The notes beneath the pieces were generated by a model. The model searched no databases. It was not told the DNA's origin and saw nothing but the letters and a program-made list of their open reading frames with translations. A stretch of 64,000 bases of DNA from Bacteroidia bacterium. GTDB taxonomy: Bacteria > Bacteroidota > Bacteroidia > Bacteroidales > Azobacteroidaceae. Position 1 is the stretch's first letter. The number at the start of each line of letters is the position of its first letter. Of the stretch, positions 1-9,569 are shown piece by piece. Location: positions 1 through 64,000 of the forward strand of contig BNYG01000010.1 of NCBI GenBank assembly GCA_026000155.1. Reading direction: 5' to 3'. The position numbers and the translations under genes are program-made.

Positions 1-139
1 TCATCGTATCTGCAACATGAAAATCGTTTATGTGATTTGTATAAATATAAGGACGGTAGGTTTTTGACAATACAGCACAAATGAATGCGATAAGTAATCC
101 TGATAGAATTGCGATTATATGTTTTTTTGTATATTCCAT
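1..139 (-). CDS. Small membrane-anchored protein, N-terminal part (cut by window edge)
   Basis: Reading leftward from an ATG at 137-139, the frame stays open to the window edge (46 codons). The product begins MEYTKKHIIAILSG, runs into a hydrophobic stretch (about residues 8-24), and continues into a polar segment containing RPYIYTNHINDFH. This looks like an N-in membrane anchor or uncleaved signal followed by an extracytoplasmic part. The family is not recognised. Only the first part is visible, so the true length is unknown. Confidence 0.5.
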   Translation of the reverse strand, partial: MEYTKKHIIAILSGLLIAFICAVLSKTYRPYIYTNHINDFHVADTM

Positions 140-202
140 TTTATCAATAAATACAGGAGCAAATATATGAGAATTATGTTTCAAAAAAAAATACTTTAAT
201 GA

Positions 203-298
203 AATTTTTATCAAGAAAACAAAGAAGTTTTTGAAAAACTGCTGCAAGCCAAAGACGAACAAATAGCGTTGTTGAAAAGTTTGTTGGGAAATCAATAA
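203..298 (+). pseudogene. C-terminal remnant of an Xre-type regulator
   Basis: The frame encodes about 31 residues, from NFYQENKEVFEKLLQ to SLLGNQ, then TAA; stop codons lie just upstream in the same frame. The amphipathic helical tail (…EKLLQAKDEQIALLKSLL) resembles the C-terminal tail of many small Bacteroidota Xre regulators, including the one at 32437-32727 (IPDFIMKNQQEYIEMLKEEIKSL). No start codon or DNA-binding domain remains, so this is read as a decayed 3' end. The similarity is judged by eye. Confidence 0.35.
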
Positions 299-353
299 AT
301 AAATGCCAACACAGTTCGCTATTTTGAATAAATTAAAATAGATTCCTGATGTT

Positions 354-510
354 AATTCCCTAAGGGAAATTTTTGTGAGGAGAGCATCTATTTTTCTATT
401 GACATGAATGCCCTAACGGGCAAATTTTCCTGTAGGGAAACAATGTCAATAGAAATAGTGAACAAGCGTTCTCTTCGATTGCCCGTTAGATAGGGCATCC
501 ATATCAATAG
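354..510. repeat. Cluster of nested palindromes
   Basis: A non-coding stretch contains several short hairpins: TTCCCTAAGGGAA near 356-368, GCCCTAACGGGC near 410-421 and GCCCGTTAGATAGGGC at 481-496. The block TATTGACATGAATGCCCTAACGGGCA near 397-422 recurs inverted and imperfect as TGCCCGTTAGATAGGGCATCCATATCAATA near 480-509, giving a larger cruciform-like structure. It lies between two broken genes and may be a decayed palindromic mobile repeat. Confidence 0.45.
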
Positions 511-634
511 TTTTACAAATGACCTTCCTTAATGATAATTGCTATTGTACGCATCAAAGATAAACATTTTTTATTAAATTGATTACACACAAGATAATAA
601 ATTACGATGGTGTATAAAAGAATGGAAGAGATAA

Positions 635-665
635 TTTGCAAATGGATATTTTTATACTAACTTTG
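635..665 (+). promoter_or_regulatory. Bacteroidota-type promoter for the BrnT-like ORF
   Basis: A TTTG box at 635-638 and TAACTTTG at 658-665 are separated by 19 bp, matching the -33/-7 pattern of Bacteroides promoters. The ATG at 683 follows by 17 bp, so the leader would be very short. Confidence 0.6.
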
Positions 666-682
666 TAATAAATACCAAAAGA

Positions 683-868
683 ATGGAATATGAATGGGAC
701 GAACATAAAAATGAAATAAATCAGGAAAAGCATGGCTTTGAACAGGAACCTGATTTATCAGCGACCGGTTCGGAGGATATTACAGTATTATTGGCAAAAA
801 AAATAATTCACCCAACGAAACAGTCAAAAGAAAAATTTGATAATAGACGAATTGCAGTCTTGCTGTGA
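683..868 (+). pseudogene. Truncated BrnT-like toxin ORF
   Basis: This is a 61-codon ORF. Its first 20 residues (MEYEWDEHKNEINQEKHGFE) carry the BrnT signature W-D-x-x-K-N-x-x-N-x-x-K-H-G, characteristic of this RelE-fold ribonuclease toxin family. BrnT proteins are usually about 90 residues. The remaining 40 residues here (…SEDITVLLAKKIIHPTKQ…) do not resemble the BrnT core, and no BrnA antitoxin follows. I infer an internal deletion or fusion that left a non-functional toxin fragment behind an intact promoter. It could still make a short peptide. Confidence 0.45.
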
Positions 869-916
869 ATTTTTCATTTATACATGGACAATTTCTTTAA
901 GTTATCAGGTGATCAT

Positions 917-1873
917 TTATTTCAAACTTTCCAGCATCCGTTTGAGCACGACTTCGCAAGAGATTTCCCGGTTGGCTGCTTCGGGGATTACGATGGATTG
1001 CGGACTTTCAATGACATCGTCCGTGACAATCATGTTGCGGCGTACCGGCAAACAATGCATGAATTTAGCTTGATTGGTTAAAGCCATTTTAGCGGTATCT
1101 ACCGTCCAGCTCCGGTCTTTACTCAATATTTGTCCGTAATGCTCGTCTGCAAATGCCGACCAGTTTTTGGCATAAATAAAATCGGCGCCGGCAAACGCTT
1201 TGTCCTGATCGTATTCTATTTTGGCGCCGCGTACAAACTGCGGATCCAATTCGTAGCCTTCGGGATGGGTGATCACAAAATCAACATTCGCTTCATTCAT
1301 GAAATCGGCAAATGAATTCGGTACCGCCTGCGGAAGGGCTTTCGGATGAGGCGCCCAACTTAACACCACTTTCGGACGCGCTTTGGTTTTATATTCCTCA
1401 ATCGTAATCAAATCGGCAAAAGCTTGCAGCGGATGCGTAGTTGCTCCTTCCATACTGAATACCGGCCGGCCGGCATATTGGATAAACTGTTGCAGGATAT
1501 TTTCCTTGTAATCGTCCGCTTTGTTCTCGAACCGGGCGAATGAACGCACCCCGATGATATCGCAGTAACAACCCATGACCGGAATGGCTTCCAGCAGATG
1601 CTCGGATTTATCGCCATCCATCACAACTCCTCTTTCGGTTTCCAATCGCCAGGCGCCTTGGTTGACATCCAGCACCATCGTGTTCATTCCCAGGTTTATA
1701 GCTGCTTTTTGTGTACTTAACCGGGTACGCAGGCTGGAGTTGAAAAACACCATCAACAGGGTTTTATTTTCTCCTAAGGATTTGTAACCAAAACGGTTCT
1801 TTTTGATTTCCAACGCTTCCTGTACGGCCACTTTCAAGTCGCCTAAATCTTTTACATTTGTAAATGCTTTCAT
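917..1873 (-). CDS. argF': N-acyl-L-ornithine (probably N-succinylornithine) carbamoyltransferase
   Basis: This 318-residue transcarbamylase is of the Bacteroides type and catalyses the carbamoyl-phosphate step of arginine biosynthesis using an N-acylated ornithine. The carbamoyl-phosphate loop reads FFNSSLRTR (residues 43-51), in place of the STRT of ordinary ornithine transcarbamylases. The HCLPVRR motif near residue 275 and the ligand-contacting segment [14 protein letters not shown] (77-90) are present. Length and sequence match the B. fragilis SOTCase family closely. Residue 90, which in my recollection separates succinyl- (Pro) from acetyl- (Glu) specificity, is Ser here. The start overlaps the proA stop by 4 bp (ATGA), so the genes are translationally coupled. 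Confidence 0.93.
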   Translation of the reverse strand: MKAFTNVKDLGDLKVAVQEALEIKKNRFGYKSLGENKTLLMVFFNSSLRTRLSTQKAAINLGMNTMVLDVNQGAWRLETERGVVMDGDKSEHLLEAIPVMGCYCDIIGVRSFARFENKADDYKENILQQFIQYAGRPVFSMEGATTHPLQAFADLITIEEYKTKARPKVVLSWAPHPKALPQAVPNSFADFMNEANVDFVITHPEGYELDPQFVRGAKIEYDQDKAFAGADFIYAKNWSAFADEHYGQILSKDRSWTVDTAKMALTNQAKFMHCLPVRRNMIVTDDVIESPQSIVIPEAANREISCEVVLKRMLESLK

Positions 1874-3117
1874 ATTCTAATTTGTCCTTCTCCTTTAATA
1901 ATCCATTTATAACTTGTTAATTCTTCCAATGCCATAGGTCCGCGGGCGTGTAGTTTTTGGGTACTGATGCCTATTTCAGCACCCAGTCCAAATTGCGCGC
2001 CGTCGGTAAAAGCGGTCGATACATTCGCGTAAACGCAGGCGGCATCCACCCGTTTCTGAAACAAAGCCGTAGTGGCCGGATTTTCGGAAATAATACATTC
2101 GCTGTGTTTAGAGCTATACCGGGCAATGTGTTCCAAGGCTTCTTCCAAATGGGAAACCGTTTTGATACTCATTTTATAATCGAGGAATTCGGTTCCGAAA
2201 CTTTCTTCCGTGGCGTGTTGCAACAAAGATTCCGGATAATAAGCGTGTAAAGCGTCATAAGCTTTTGGATCCGCATAGATAATCACTTGACTTTCCGCCA
2301 ATTTTTCACAAAGGAAAGGCAAATCGTTCAGTCTTTCTTCGTGAATAATCAGGCAATCCAATGCGTTGCAGACACTTACACGTCGCGTTTTGGCATTATT
2401 AATAATAGCCTGTCCGATTTCTTTGTCTCCTACAAGGTCGAAATAAGTATGGCAAATTCCCGCACCGGTTTCGATCACCGGAATTTGGGCATTTTCACGG
2501 ACATATTGGATAAGTCCCTGACTGCCGCGGGGAATAACCAAATCCACGATTCCACGTGCTTGCAACAACGCAGTGGCCGCCTCCCGGTAGCCGGGAAGCA
2601 AAGTGCAACATTCTGCTGCCAGCTGATGCCTTCTCAATACGTCCCGGATAATCCGGACAATCGCGACATTGGAATATTCGGCATCGGAACTTCCTTTTAA
2701 GACGCACACATTGCCGGATTTGAAACAAAGGGAAAATACATCCAAGCTGACATTGGGTCTCGCTTCGTAAATGACTCCGATGACTCCGAAAGGAACGCTT
2801 ATCTTATTGATGCTGATTCCGTTGGGACGGGTTGTTTTCATCAATATCCGTCCGAGGGGACTGGGTAAGTGGGTTACATTCCGTAAATCCGAGACAATGC
2901 CGTCAATGCGTTCGGGAGTTAATTGCAGGCGGTCGTATTTGGGATCTTCCGGATCCATCCGGTCCAAATCTTTCCGGTTTTCGGCCAAAATCAATTCTTT
3001 TTGGGCTAAAACAGCATCCCCCACAGCGTTCAGAACCGCATTGATAGTCGTATCATCCACTAATCCCAATGATTTACAGGCATTTTGTGCGTTTTGAAGT
3101 AATATCCGGTAATCCAT
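1870..3117 (-). CDS. proA: Gamma-glutamyl phosphate reductase (glutamate-5-semialdehyde dehydrogenase)
   Basis: This 415-residue aldehyde dehydrogenase superfamily enzyme reduces gamma-glutamyl phosphate to glutamate semialdehyde with NADPH in proline biosynthesis. Family hallmarks include [22 protein letters not shown] (residues about 116-137), the nucleotide-binding LKGSSDA, and the catalytic-Cys segment [18 protein letters not shown]. The C-terminus [16 protein letters not shown] is typical of ProA. It is the first gene of a two-gene unit with argF', linking the proline and arginine branches from glutamate. A TAATTTTG-type -7 box lies on the minus strand at 3142-3135. Confidence 0.96.
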   Translation of the reverse strand: MDYRILLQNAQNACKSLGLVDDTTINAVLNAVGDAVLAQKELILAENRKDLDRMDPEDPKYDRLQLTPERIDGIVSDLRNVTHLPSPLGRILMKTTRPNGISINKISVPFGVIGVIYEARPNVSLDVFSLCFKSGNVCVLKGSSDAEYSNVAIVRIIRDVLRRHQLAAECCTLLPGYREAATALLQARGIVDLVIPRGSQGLIQYVRENAQIPVIETGAGICHTYFDLVGDKEIGQAIINNAKTRRVSVCNALDCLIIHEERLNDLPFLCEKLAESQVIIYADPKAYDALHAYYPESLLQHATEESFGTEFLDYKMSIKTVSHLEEALEHIARYSSKHSECIISENPATTALFQKRVDAACVYANVSTAFTDGAQFGLGAEIGISTQKLHARGPMALEELTSYKWIIKGEGQIRI

Positions 3118-3134
3118 ATTTTTTTATTTTACGA

Positions 3135-3193
3135 CAAAATTACATTTTTTTTAGTTAAAAACTTTCCCTTTCTCAATATTTAATCTAATTTTG
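3135..3193. promoter_or_regulatory. Divergent promoter region proA / DUF3332 gene
   Basis: On the minus strand TAATTTTG occupies 3142-3135, 18 bp before the proA ATG. On the plus strand TAATTTTG at 3186-3193, with TTTC at 3163-3166 (19-bp spacing), faces the DUF3332 gene. Both match the Bacteroidota -7 consensus TAnnTTTG; the -33 boxes are weak. Confidence 0.5.
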
Positions 3194-3253
3194 TACCCGG
3201 TGTGTTTATTGGACACATAACGACACAAATTTATTAATTAATATTGAGTTATT

Positions 3254-3805
3254 ATGAAAAGAAGGTTTACAGTAATGGCTACCGCTGTTCTTATGAGTTC
3301 ATCTATTCTGTTTAGTTCCTGTATCGGTTCTTTCACCTTGTTTCACAAGGTATTGAGTTGGAACCAATCGGCTGGTGACAAATGGATCAATGAATTGGTT
3401 TTTCTCGCTTTATGCGTAGTTCCCGTGTACGAAATTGCCTGGTTGATTGATGGCGTGGTTTTAAATTCCATTGAATTCTGGACAGGTGAAAATCCGGCTT
3501 CTGCGGATGCGCAGGTAAAACAAGTTGAAACGGCCAATGGTCTTGTTACCATTACTACCGATGCTAACGGTCACAAAATTCAAAAAGAAGGAAGTGATGA
3601 AATCGTTGAATTCAACTTCAACAAAGAAGAAAACAGTTGGTCTTTGAATGCTATGGGCACAACGACTCCTTTAGTACAGTTTACAGCTGACAACCAGGCA
3701 AAAGTGTATTTGGCTGACGGTTCTACGATGACTGTAAGCGCCGATCAAGCAGGGGTTTTGGCATTAAAGCAAGTGATCGGAAATGCTTATTTTGCGAACA
3801 AATAA
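3254..3805 (+). CDS. DUF3332 family lipoprotein
   Basis: This 183-residue protein has a lipoprotein signal (residues 1-23, ending LFSSC) followed by the conserved DUF3332 core SFTLFHKVLSWNQSAGDKW. A second hydrophobic segment (FLALCVVPVYEIAWLIDGVVLNSIEFW, about 49-75) suggests membrane association. The C-terminal half is soluble and beta-rich. The family is widespread in Bacteroidota, and no biochemical role is established to my knowledge. The gene is monocistronic, with its own promoter and a short gap to the convergent der gene. Confidence 0.8.
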   Translation: MKRRFTVMATAVLMSSSILFSSCIGSFTLFHKVLSWNQSAGDKWINELVFLALCVVPVYEIAWLIDGVVLNSIEFWTGENPASADAQVKQVETANGLVTITTDANGHKIQKEGSDEIVEFNFNKEENSWSLNAMGTTTPLVQFTADNQAKVYLADGSTMTVSADQAGVLALKQVIGNAYFANK

Positions 3806-3807
3806 AA

Positions 3808-5124
3808 TTATTTTGCTCGCATAAAAATGTTGATGGGCGTTCCCTTCAAATTCCAGAGCTTTCTTATCTGGTTTTCTAAAAACCGTTTGTAAGGCTCTTG
3901 TACCCACTGGGGAAGGTTACAGAAAAATACGAAACTCGGAATAGTGGTCTTAGGTAATTGCGTAATGTACTTTATCTTGACCACTTTTCCTTTATACATA
4001 GGCGGCGGCGTTTTCTCAATAATCGAAAGTAAAACTTCATTCAATTGATGCGTAGGTATTTTCGTCTTGCGAACTTCATACACTTTATTGACGGTTTCCA
4101 ATATCTTGAAAATCCGTTGTTTGGTAAGTGCTGACGCATAAATAACAGGGACATCCACAAACGGAGCAATCCGGGAACGGATAGCCTCTTCAAACGTTTC
4201 AATGGCTTGTGGGGATTTGTTGATTATCAAATCCCATTTGTTGACAACAATCACCAAACCTTTTTTATTCTTTTGGATGACCGAAAAAATGTTTATATCC
4301 TGCGACTCGATACCGCGGGTGGCATCCAGCAGTAAAATGCAAACATCGGCATTTTCAATGGCGTGGATGGCACGAAGCACCGTGTAATATTCCAAGTCTT
4401 CATTTACTTTCCCTTTTTTACGGATACCGGCTGTATCCACCAGATAGAATTTTAATCCGAATTTGTTGTAAAGGCTATAAATCGAATCGCGGGTCGTACC
4501 GGCAATGTCCGTTACGATGTACCGTTCTTCTCCGATAAAGGCATTCACCAAAGACGATTTTCCGGCATTCGGCCGCCCGACAATCGCAATCCGGGGAATA
4601 TCCTCTTCTGTTTTTTCTTCGTCTTCCGGTTTCGTAAATTTGGTCACTAAAAAATCCAATAATTCACCTGTTCCGGAACCGTTGACGGATGAAATCGGAT
4701 AGGGATCGCCCAATCCCAATGAATAAAATTCTGCTGCCTGAGGCCGCAATTCGAAATTATCCGCTTTATTGGCAACCAGAATGACCGGCTTCTTCCCTCT
4801 GCGGAGCATGTCCGCCACTTGTTCGTCCCAGTCGGTCAAGCCATGCATAATATCGACCAGAAACAAAATGACATCTGCTTCTTCAATCGCAATCTGGACT
4901 TGTTTATTGATTTCTTTTTCAAAAATATCATCGGAATTCGTCACCCAACCGCCGGTATCGATGACGGAAAATTCATGTCCTGTCCATTCCGCTTTACCGT
5001 ACTGACGGTCGCGGGTGGTACCGGCTGTTTCGTTCACAATTGCCTGACGACTTTGAATCAAGCGATTGAATAAAGTCGATTTACCTACATTAGGACGACC
5101 AACTATAGCTACTATATTACTCAT
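3808..5124 (-). CDS. der: Ribosome-assembly GTPase Der (EngA)
   Basis: This 438-residue protein carries two tandem GTPase domains, the mark of Der. The first has G1 GRPNVGKST (residues 8-16), DTGG and NKAD. The second has G1 [19 protein letters not shown] and NKWD. A C-terminal KH-like domain (about 350-438) follows. Der acts late in 50S subunit maturation. It is the last gene of the DUF177-rpmF-fabH-era-der unit, 4 bp downstream of era, so two GTPases acting on opposite ribosomal subunits are co-transcribed. Confidence 0.97.
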   Translation of the reverse strand: MSNIVAIVGRPNVGKSTLFNRLIQSRQAIVNETAGTTRDRQYGKAEWTGHEFSVIDTGGWVTNSDDIFEKEINKQVQIAIEEADVILFLVDIMHGLTDWDEQVADMLRRGKKPVILVANKADNFELRPQAAEFYSLGLGDPYPISSVNGSGTGELLDFLVTKFTKPEDEEKTEEDIPRIAIVGRPNAGKSSLVNAFIGEERYIVTDIAGTTRDSIYSLYNKFGLKFYLVDTAGIRKKGKVNEDLEYYTVLRAIHAIENADVCILLLDATRGIESQDINIFSVIQKNKKGLVIVVNKWDLIINKSPQAIETFEEAIRSRIAPFVDVPVIYASALTKQRIFKILETVNKVYEVRKTKIPTHQLNEVLLSIIEKTPPPMYKGKVVKIKYITQLPKTTIPSFVFFCNLPQWVQEPYKRFLENQIRKLWNLKGTPINIFMRAK

Positions 5125-5128
5125 AATT

Positions 5129-6016
5129 TTATTCTAATTTGTATCCGAAACTCTTCAACAGATTGTCCCTGTTTCGCCAGTCTTTTTCTACTTTGACGAA
5201 CATTTCAAGAAATATCTTTTTATCGAAGAATTTTTCAATGTCTTTCCGCGCCATGGAACCGACTTTTTTCAGCGCTTTCCCTTGTTCGCCGATGATAATC
5301 CCTTTCTGGGAATCCCGTTCGACAATGATAAGCGCTTTAATATGAATCAGTTCTTTTGATTCTTCGAAAAGTTCGACTGCCACTTCTACCGAGTAAGGTA
5401 TTTCCTTCTGGTAATACAACAGGATTTTCTCCCGTATAATTTCGGTGATGAAAAACCGTGCGGGACGGTCGGTCATCGCATCTTTTTCAAAATAAGGAGG
5501 CGATTCGGGAATCAATGTTTCGATCCGTTTTTTCAGGTAATCGATATTGAATTTATTGGTCGCCGATAGCGGGATAATTTCCGCCTGAGGCAAAATTTCG
5601 TGCCATCCGGCTACCTTTTGCTCCAGTTCTTTTTGGTTGGAAAGGTCTATTTTATTAATAACCAATAAAACAGGCGAAGTAACTTTCGCTACTTTTTTCA
5701 GAAAAAAATCATTCTTGTCAATTGTTTCCACGACATCGGTTACATAGACCAATACATCAGCATCGTCCAGCGCCGATTCGGAAAAATTGAGCATTGTTTC
5801 CTGTAGTTTATAGTTGGGGCGTAAAACACCGGGAGTATCGGAATACACAATTTGCATATCTTCGGTATTGACAATTCCCATAATCCGGTGGCGGGTAGTT
5901 TGCGCTTTGGAAGTAATAATGGAAAGTTTTTCACCTACCAAAAGATTCATCAAGGTAGATTTTCCTACGTTCGGATTTCCGACTATATTGACAAAACCTG
6001 ATTTATGTTGGGTCAT
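5129..6016 (-). CDS. era: GTPase Era
   Basis: This 295-residue protein has an N-terminal Ras-like GTPase domain ([18 protein letters not shown]) and a C-terminal KH RNA-binding domain that includes [21 protein letters not shown] near residues 235-260. Era binds the 3' end of 16S rRNA and helps 30S assembly. Its ATG lies 14 bp inside the end of fabH, so the two genes overlap. The order fabH-era-der is common in Bacteroidales. Confidence 0.97.
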   Translation of the reverse strand: MTQHKSGFVNIVGNPNVGKSTLMNLLVGEKLSIITSKAQTTRHRIMGIVNTEDMQIVYSDTPGVLRPNYKLQETMLNFSESALDDADVLVYVTDVVETIDKNDFFLKKVAKVTSPVLLVINKIDLSNQKELEQKVAGWHEILPQAEIIPLSATNKFNIDYLKKRIETLIPESPPYFEKDAMTDRPARFFITEIIREKILLYYQKEIPYSVEVAVELFEESKELIHIKALIIVERDSQKGIIIGEQGKALKKVGSMARKDIEKFFDKKIFLEMFVKVEKDWRNRDNLLKSFGYKLE

Positions 6017-6998
6017 ACCCCCATTTTAAATAAGTGGCTCCCCACGTAAAACCGGCGCCAAAAGCTGTCAGAAGAACTATATCTCCTTTATGCAACCGGG
6101 ATTCCCATTCCCACAAGCAAATAGGAATCGTTGCGGCGCTTGTATTGCCGTATTTGTCGATATTAATCATAACCTTGTCAATAGGAACCTCAAACTGGCG
6201 TGCTACCGCTTCAATAATACGCATATTCGCCTGATGCGGAACGACCCAGTCAACGGCCTCTTTCGACAGATTATTTCGTTTAAGTAAATCTTCGCAGGAT
6301 TTTACCATACTTTCGACGGCGCGTTTGAACACGATCCGTCCGTCCTGCCAGATATAATGAAGCCTTTGATCAACCGTTTCGTAGGAAGCAGGATGTACCG
6401 AACCGCCTCCATAATAATGCAGGTATTCCGGATTGGCCCCATCGGAACGTATGATGGAATCCATAATGCCGATTTCTTCGGTGGTGGCTTCCAACAGCGC
6501 ACAACCGCATCCGTCTCCAAAAATCGGACAGGTATTCCGGTCCTGGTAATCGGTAACGGCGGAAAGTACATCTCCCGCAACGACCATTACTTTTTTATAT
6601 TTTCCGGAAACAATAAAACCGTTGGCTATTTCCAAGGCATAAATGAAACCACTGCATGCCGCTTCCATATCGAAACAGAAAGCATTGGTCATCCCTGTCC
6701 TGGCAGCGGTTATGGCAGCAGAGCTGGGAAGCGGATAGTCGGGCGTAGTAGTAGCAAAAATTACTGCTTCTATTTCCAACGGGTTGAAATCATGTCTGCT
6801 TTTTAAGTCTTCAATCGCTTTCACAGCCAAATAGGAAACGCCCTTCCCTTCGTCCGGTTTCAAGATTCTTCTTTCCTTGATCCCGATTCGTTTGGTAATC
6901 CATTCATCGTTAGTTTCAACCAAGGTGGACAATTCTTCATTCGTCAACCGGTAATTGGGAACATAAGCTCCTATCGCTGTAATAACTGCATGAATCAT
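6003..6998 (-). CDS. fabH: Beta-ketoacyl-ACP synthase III
   Basis: This 331-residue condensing enzyme starts fatty acid synthesis by joining acetyl-CoA (or a branched acyl-CoA) to malonyl-ACP. The catalytic Cys lies in DMEAACSGFIYALEIA (about residue 115). The His and Asn partners are in WVVPHQANMRI and NIDKYGNTSAA. I chose the ATG at 6998. A TTG at 7007 would add three residues and overlap the rpmF stop by 4 bp, giving translational coupling, and cannot be excluded. The rpmF-fabH pairing is the usual bacterial arrangement. Confidence 0.95.
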   Translation of the reverse strand: MIHAVITAIGAYVPNYRLTNEELSTLVETNDEWITKRIGIKERRILKPDEGKGVSYLAVKAIEDLKSRHDFNPLEIEAVIFATTTPDYPLPSSAAITAARTGMTNAFCFDMEAACSGFIYALEIANGFIVSGKYKKVMVVAGDVLSAVTDYQDRNTCPIFGDGCGCALLEATTEEIGIMDSIIRSDGANPEYLHYYGGGSVHPASYETVDQRLHYIWQDGRIVFKRAVESMVKSCEDLLKRNNLSKEAVDWVVPHQANMRIIEAVARQFEVPIDKVMINIDKYGNTSAATIPICLWEWESRLHKGDIVLLTAFGAGFTWGATYLKWGYDPT

Positions 6999-7003
6999 CT
7001 TTT

Positions 7004-7201
7004 TCAAGCCTTTGTTTCAACCGTTTTATCAATAATGACTTTGCCTTTGTAATATAATTTACCTTCATACCAGTGTGCCCGGTGATACAAGTGATATTCG
7101 CCTGTTGTCGGGTCTAATGCTAATTGAGGAAGCACTGCTTTGTCGTGCGTTCTTCTTTTGTCTCTTCTGGTCTTACCAATTCGTCGTTTGGGATGTGCCA
7201 T
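7004..7201 (-). CDS. rpmF: 50S ribosomal protein L32
   Basis: This 65-residue basic protein starts [19 protein letters not shown], the typical L32 N-terminus. It lacks the zinc-ligand cysteines present in some L32 proteins. It lies between the DUF177 gene (27-bp gap) and fabH, a conserved linkage of lipid and ribosome genes. Confidence 0.96.
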   Translation of the reverse strand: MAHPKRRIGKTRRDKRRTHDKAVLPQLALDPTTGEYHLYHRAHWYEGKLYYKGKVIIDKTVETKA

Positions 7202-7228
7202 TTTCTTGTTTTATTTTATAAGTTATTG

Positions 7229-7807
7229 TTAATCTTCTTTTAATCCTTTCAGTGCCTCCCAACGCGGATCGATTACTTCTTCCGTATCTTCGTCGGTTAG
7301 CACAATATCTGCTTCCTCGTCCATGTCGAATGAATCATCTTCATCATCCGATAATTTGGCCGAATGTTTTTTCAATTTGGCGGACATTTGCTTGTTGCAT
7401 TTTCCCGGTGCATGCACATGTTTGATCGGAATATCCAATGCCACAAATTCATACAGGAACCACGCCAGATTAATGACTCCTTCCGCTTCCGGAATCACGA
7501 CGATTTCGTCGCTTTCTTCCGAATAGTCTTTCCCGAATTTCACGATTAAACGGGAGGCAGTTTCGATAGGATAATCCATATCGTCCAAACACCGGTCGCA
7601 GGGGATAACTACAACACCGTTCAAACTGAAAGCTAAATTAAATACGCCTCCTGTTCTCGTAATGGTAAGCAAAACGTTTACTTTCCCCTTTTGAATGTCT
7701 TCCCCGCCAATATTGGTAAAGAACTGATTATCCAACAGATATTCTACTGTTTGAACATCTTGTCGCATTCCTTTCAAATCTACCTTATATAAATCAAATT
7801 TACCCAA
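7229..7807 (-). CDS. YceD/DUF177 family protein (TTG start)
   Basis: This is a protein of about 192 residues with the DUF177 core PCDRCLDDMDYPIET and the later Cys in APGKCNK, plus an acidic C-terminal region (DEDDSFDMDEEADIVLTDEDTEE). DUF177/YceD proteins sit next to rpmF in most bacteria and have been linked to ribosome or 23S rRNA biogenesis; the mechanism in Bacteroidota is unproven. I place the start at the TTG at 7807, giving MGKFDLYKVDLKGM. That form matches the usual family start, and a consensus promoter ends at 7833. An ATG at 7930 would lie upstream of that promoter and inside aroC. Confidence 0.85.
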   Translation of the reverse strand: MGKFDLYKVDLKGMRQDVQTVEYLLDNQFFTNIGGEDIQKGKVNVLLTITRTGGVFNLAFSLNGVVVIPCDRCLDDMDYPIETASRLIVKFGKDYSEESDEIVVIPEAEGVINLAWFLYEFVALDIPIKHVHAPGKCNKQMSAKLKKHSAKLSDDEDDSFDMDEEADIVLTDEDTEEVIDPRWEALKGLKED

Positions 7808-7832
7808 GACTATGCGGTTTTCAAAAACGATG

Positions 7833-7864
7833 CAAAGGTAAGTAATAAAAATTAAATACTCAAA
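7833..7864 (-). promoter_or_regulatory. Promoter of DUF177-rpmF-fabH-era-der unit
   Basis: Reading leftward, TTTG (7864-7861) and TACCTTTG (7840-7833) are separated by exactly 20 bp, a full Bacteroidota consensus. It overlaps the 3' end of aroC, so this unit can be transcribed separately from slyD-aroC. It also fixes the DUF177 start at the downstream TTG (7807). Confidence 0.7.
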
Positions 7865-8913
7865 TAATAATCGAGAATAGTTATGGCGGCCATCGCTTCT
7901 ACAATTGGAACCGCGCGAGGAAGAACACAAGGGTCGTGCCGGCCGCTTACTTTTAATACGGTTTCATTTCCGTTTTTGTCCACAGTGGGTTGCGCTTGCA
8001 ATAAGGTGGCAACCGGTTTGAATGCGACCCGGAAATAAATATCCTGTCCGTTGGAAATACCTCCCTGTATGCCTCCCGAATGATTGGTACGGATGCCTAT
8101 ACCTCCGTATTCCGATTGGTAAAAAAGGTCGTTGACTTCCGAACCTTTTTGATGAACGCCTTCAAAGCCGGTTCCGTAATCAAATCCTTTAGCAGCATTG
8201 ATGCTCATCATGGCATTGGCAAGGGCGGCGCTTAATTTCCCGAATACCGGATTTCCCAATCCGATGGGAACTCCCTTGCAAACGCAGCTAATGATGCCTC
8301 CGATCGTATCGCCTTCCGCCTTGACTTGTAGAATCAATTCGATCATTTGTCCGGCTGTTTCCAGATCGGGACAACGCACCGGTGTTTTTTCGATGTTATT
8401 CAAATCCAATTCGTTATAGGATTGCTCCAAACGGATGGAACCCACTTGAGAAGTATAAGCAGTGATACTTATTCCCTGCTTTTGAAGGATGATTTTGGCA
8501 ATAGCGCCCGCCACCACCCGCGCAATGGTTTCCCGCGCGGAAGAACGCCCGCCTCCCCGGTGATCCCGGTGGCCGTACTTATTATAATAGGTGTAATCGG
8601 CGTGGGAAGGGCGAAAAACATCTTTCAGGTTATCGTAATCCGAAGAATGCAAATTATTGTTCCGTACCATAAAGGCAATCGGCGTTCCGGTGGTTTTTCC
8701 TTCGTAAATGCCGGAAAGAAAAGCGACTGTATCGGATTCTTTCCGGGAAGTAGTCAATTCGGATTGTCCCGGTTTTCGCCGGTCCAACTCGCTTTGGATA
8801 AAATCCAAATCCAGGAGGATGCCGGCGGGGCAACCGTCAATGACTCCGCCGACAGCTTCTCCGTGGGATTCCCCAAAAGAAGTGAGTCTGAATATATTAC
8901 CAAATGTGTTCAT
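7852..8913 (-). CDS. aroC: Chorismate synthase
   Basis: This 353-residue enzyme converts EPSP to chorismate with reduced FMN, the last shared step of aromatic biosynthesis. The start [22 protein letters not shown] and the motifs [15 protein letters not shown] and [20 protein letters not shown] are diagnostic. I chose the ATG at 8913. The frame extends 20 codons further, but those residues resemble nothing in the family and would run into slyD. It lies 7 bp downstream of slyD. Confidence 0.96.
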   Translation of the reverse strand: MNTFGNIFRLTSFGESHGEAVGGVIDGCPAGILLDLDFIQSELDRRKPGQSELTTSRKESDTVAFLSGIYEGKTTGTPIAFMVRNNNLHSSDYDNLKDVFRPSHADYTYYNKYGHRDHRGGGRSSARETIARVVAGAIAKIILQKQGISITAYTSQVGSIRLEQSYNELDLNNIEKTPVRCPDLETAGQMIELILQVKAEGDTIGGIISCVCKGVPIGLGNPVFGKLSAALANAMMSINAAKGFDYGTGFEGVHQKGSEVNDLFYQSEYGGIGIRTNHSGGIQGGISNGQDIYFRVAFKPVATLLQAQPTVDKNGNETVLKVSGRHDPCVLPRAVPIVEAMAAITILDYYLSI

Positions 8914-8920
8914 TCCCAAA

Positions 8921-9478
8921 TTAACAACATCCTTCCCCACATTCGTGGTCGCTATCACAACTGTCACATCCACAATCGCAACCGCCTTCGAACGGCTGTG
9001 TCAGAGCGGCAATTTCTTCAGGAGTTGCGTCATGAACATCCAAAACTTCGCCGTCGAAGTGCAAGGTTTCGCCTGCCAAGGGATGATTAAAATCCATCAC
9101 TACCACTTCCGATTTGACTTCCAAAACAGAGCCCATCAACCGGTTGCCCTGGGCATCCATCATCGGAAGCGTTTCTCCTTCGGCAATCCGTTCTTCATCA
9201 AATTTACCATCCACTTCAAAAATGTTTTTCGGCAATTCAACCACTTTTTGTTCGATGAATTCGCCGTACGCTTCTTCCGGACTCAGCGTAAAGGAAAATT
9301 TATCGCCTGCCTGCAAGCCTTCCACGTTTTTTTCAAACGCGTCCAGCATCATTCCCATGCCGAACATAAATGTCAATGGATGTTCTTTGGTAGCTTTTTC
9401 CATCAATTCTGCCTGTCCGTCTTCATCCACTGTTAAATCGTAAGACAACGATACGATTTTTTCGTCTTCAATTTTCAT
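8921..9478 (-). CDS. slyD: SlyD-like FKBP-type peptidyl-prolyl isomerase with metal-binding tail
   Basis: This 185-residue protein has an FKBP domain split by an IF chaperone insert ([21 protein letters not shown]…[16 protein letters not shown]…), as in SlyD. It ends in a Cys/His-rich tail, [21 protein letters not shown], with eight cysteines, a likely Ni/Zn-binding site. SlyD catalyses proline isomerisation, acts as a folding chaperone and can supply nickel. It is the first gene of a unit with aroC. Confidence 0.92.
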   Translation of the reverse strand: MKIEDEKIVSLSYDLTVDEDGQAELMEKATKEHPLTFMFGMGMMLDAFEKNVEGLQAGDKFSFTLSPEEAYGEFIEQKVVELPKNIFEVDGKFDEERIAEGETLPMMDAQGNRLMGSVLEVKSEVVVMDFNHPLAGETLHFDGEVLDVHDATPEEIAALTQPFEGGCDCGCDSCDSDHECGEGCC

Positions 9479-9506
9479 ATTATTTATTTTTTCGGGTTTA
9501 AAGGTA

Positions 9507-9514
9507 CAAAGGTA
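9507..9514 (-). promoter_or_regulatory. -7 box of slyD
   Basis: TACCTTTG on the minus strand, 28 bp before the slyD ATG, matches TAnnTTTG. No clear -33 TTTG lies 19-21 bp upstream. Confidence 0.45.
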
Positions 9515-9569
9515 ATCAATAATTGAATTTGTTTTGCATTGTGGACTGTTATTTTTAGGTTACATTTTT

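Noticed and set aside
7808..7930. ATG start at 7930 for the DUF177 gene
   Set aside because: It lies upstream of the unit's promoter and within aroC; the added residues do not fit the family.
8914..8973. Earlier in-frame ATG for chorismate synthase
   Set aside because: The 20 extra residues ([20 protein letters not shown]) are not part of AroC and lie over the slyD end; the family start [10 protein letters not shown] is at 8913.
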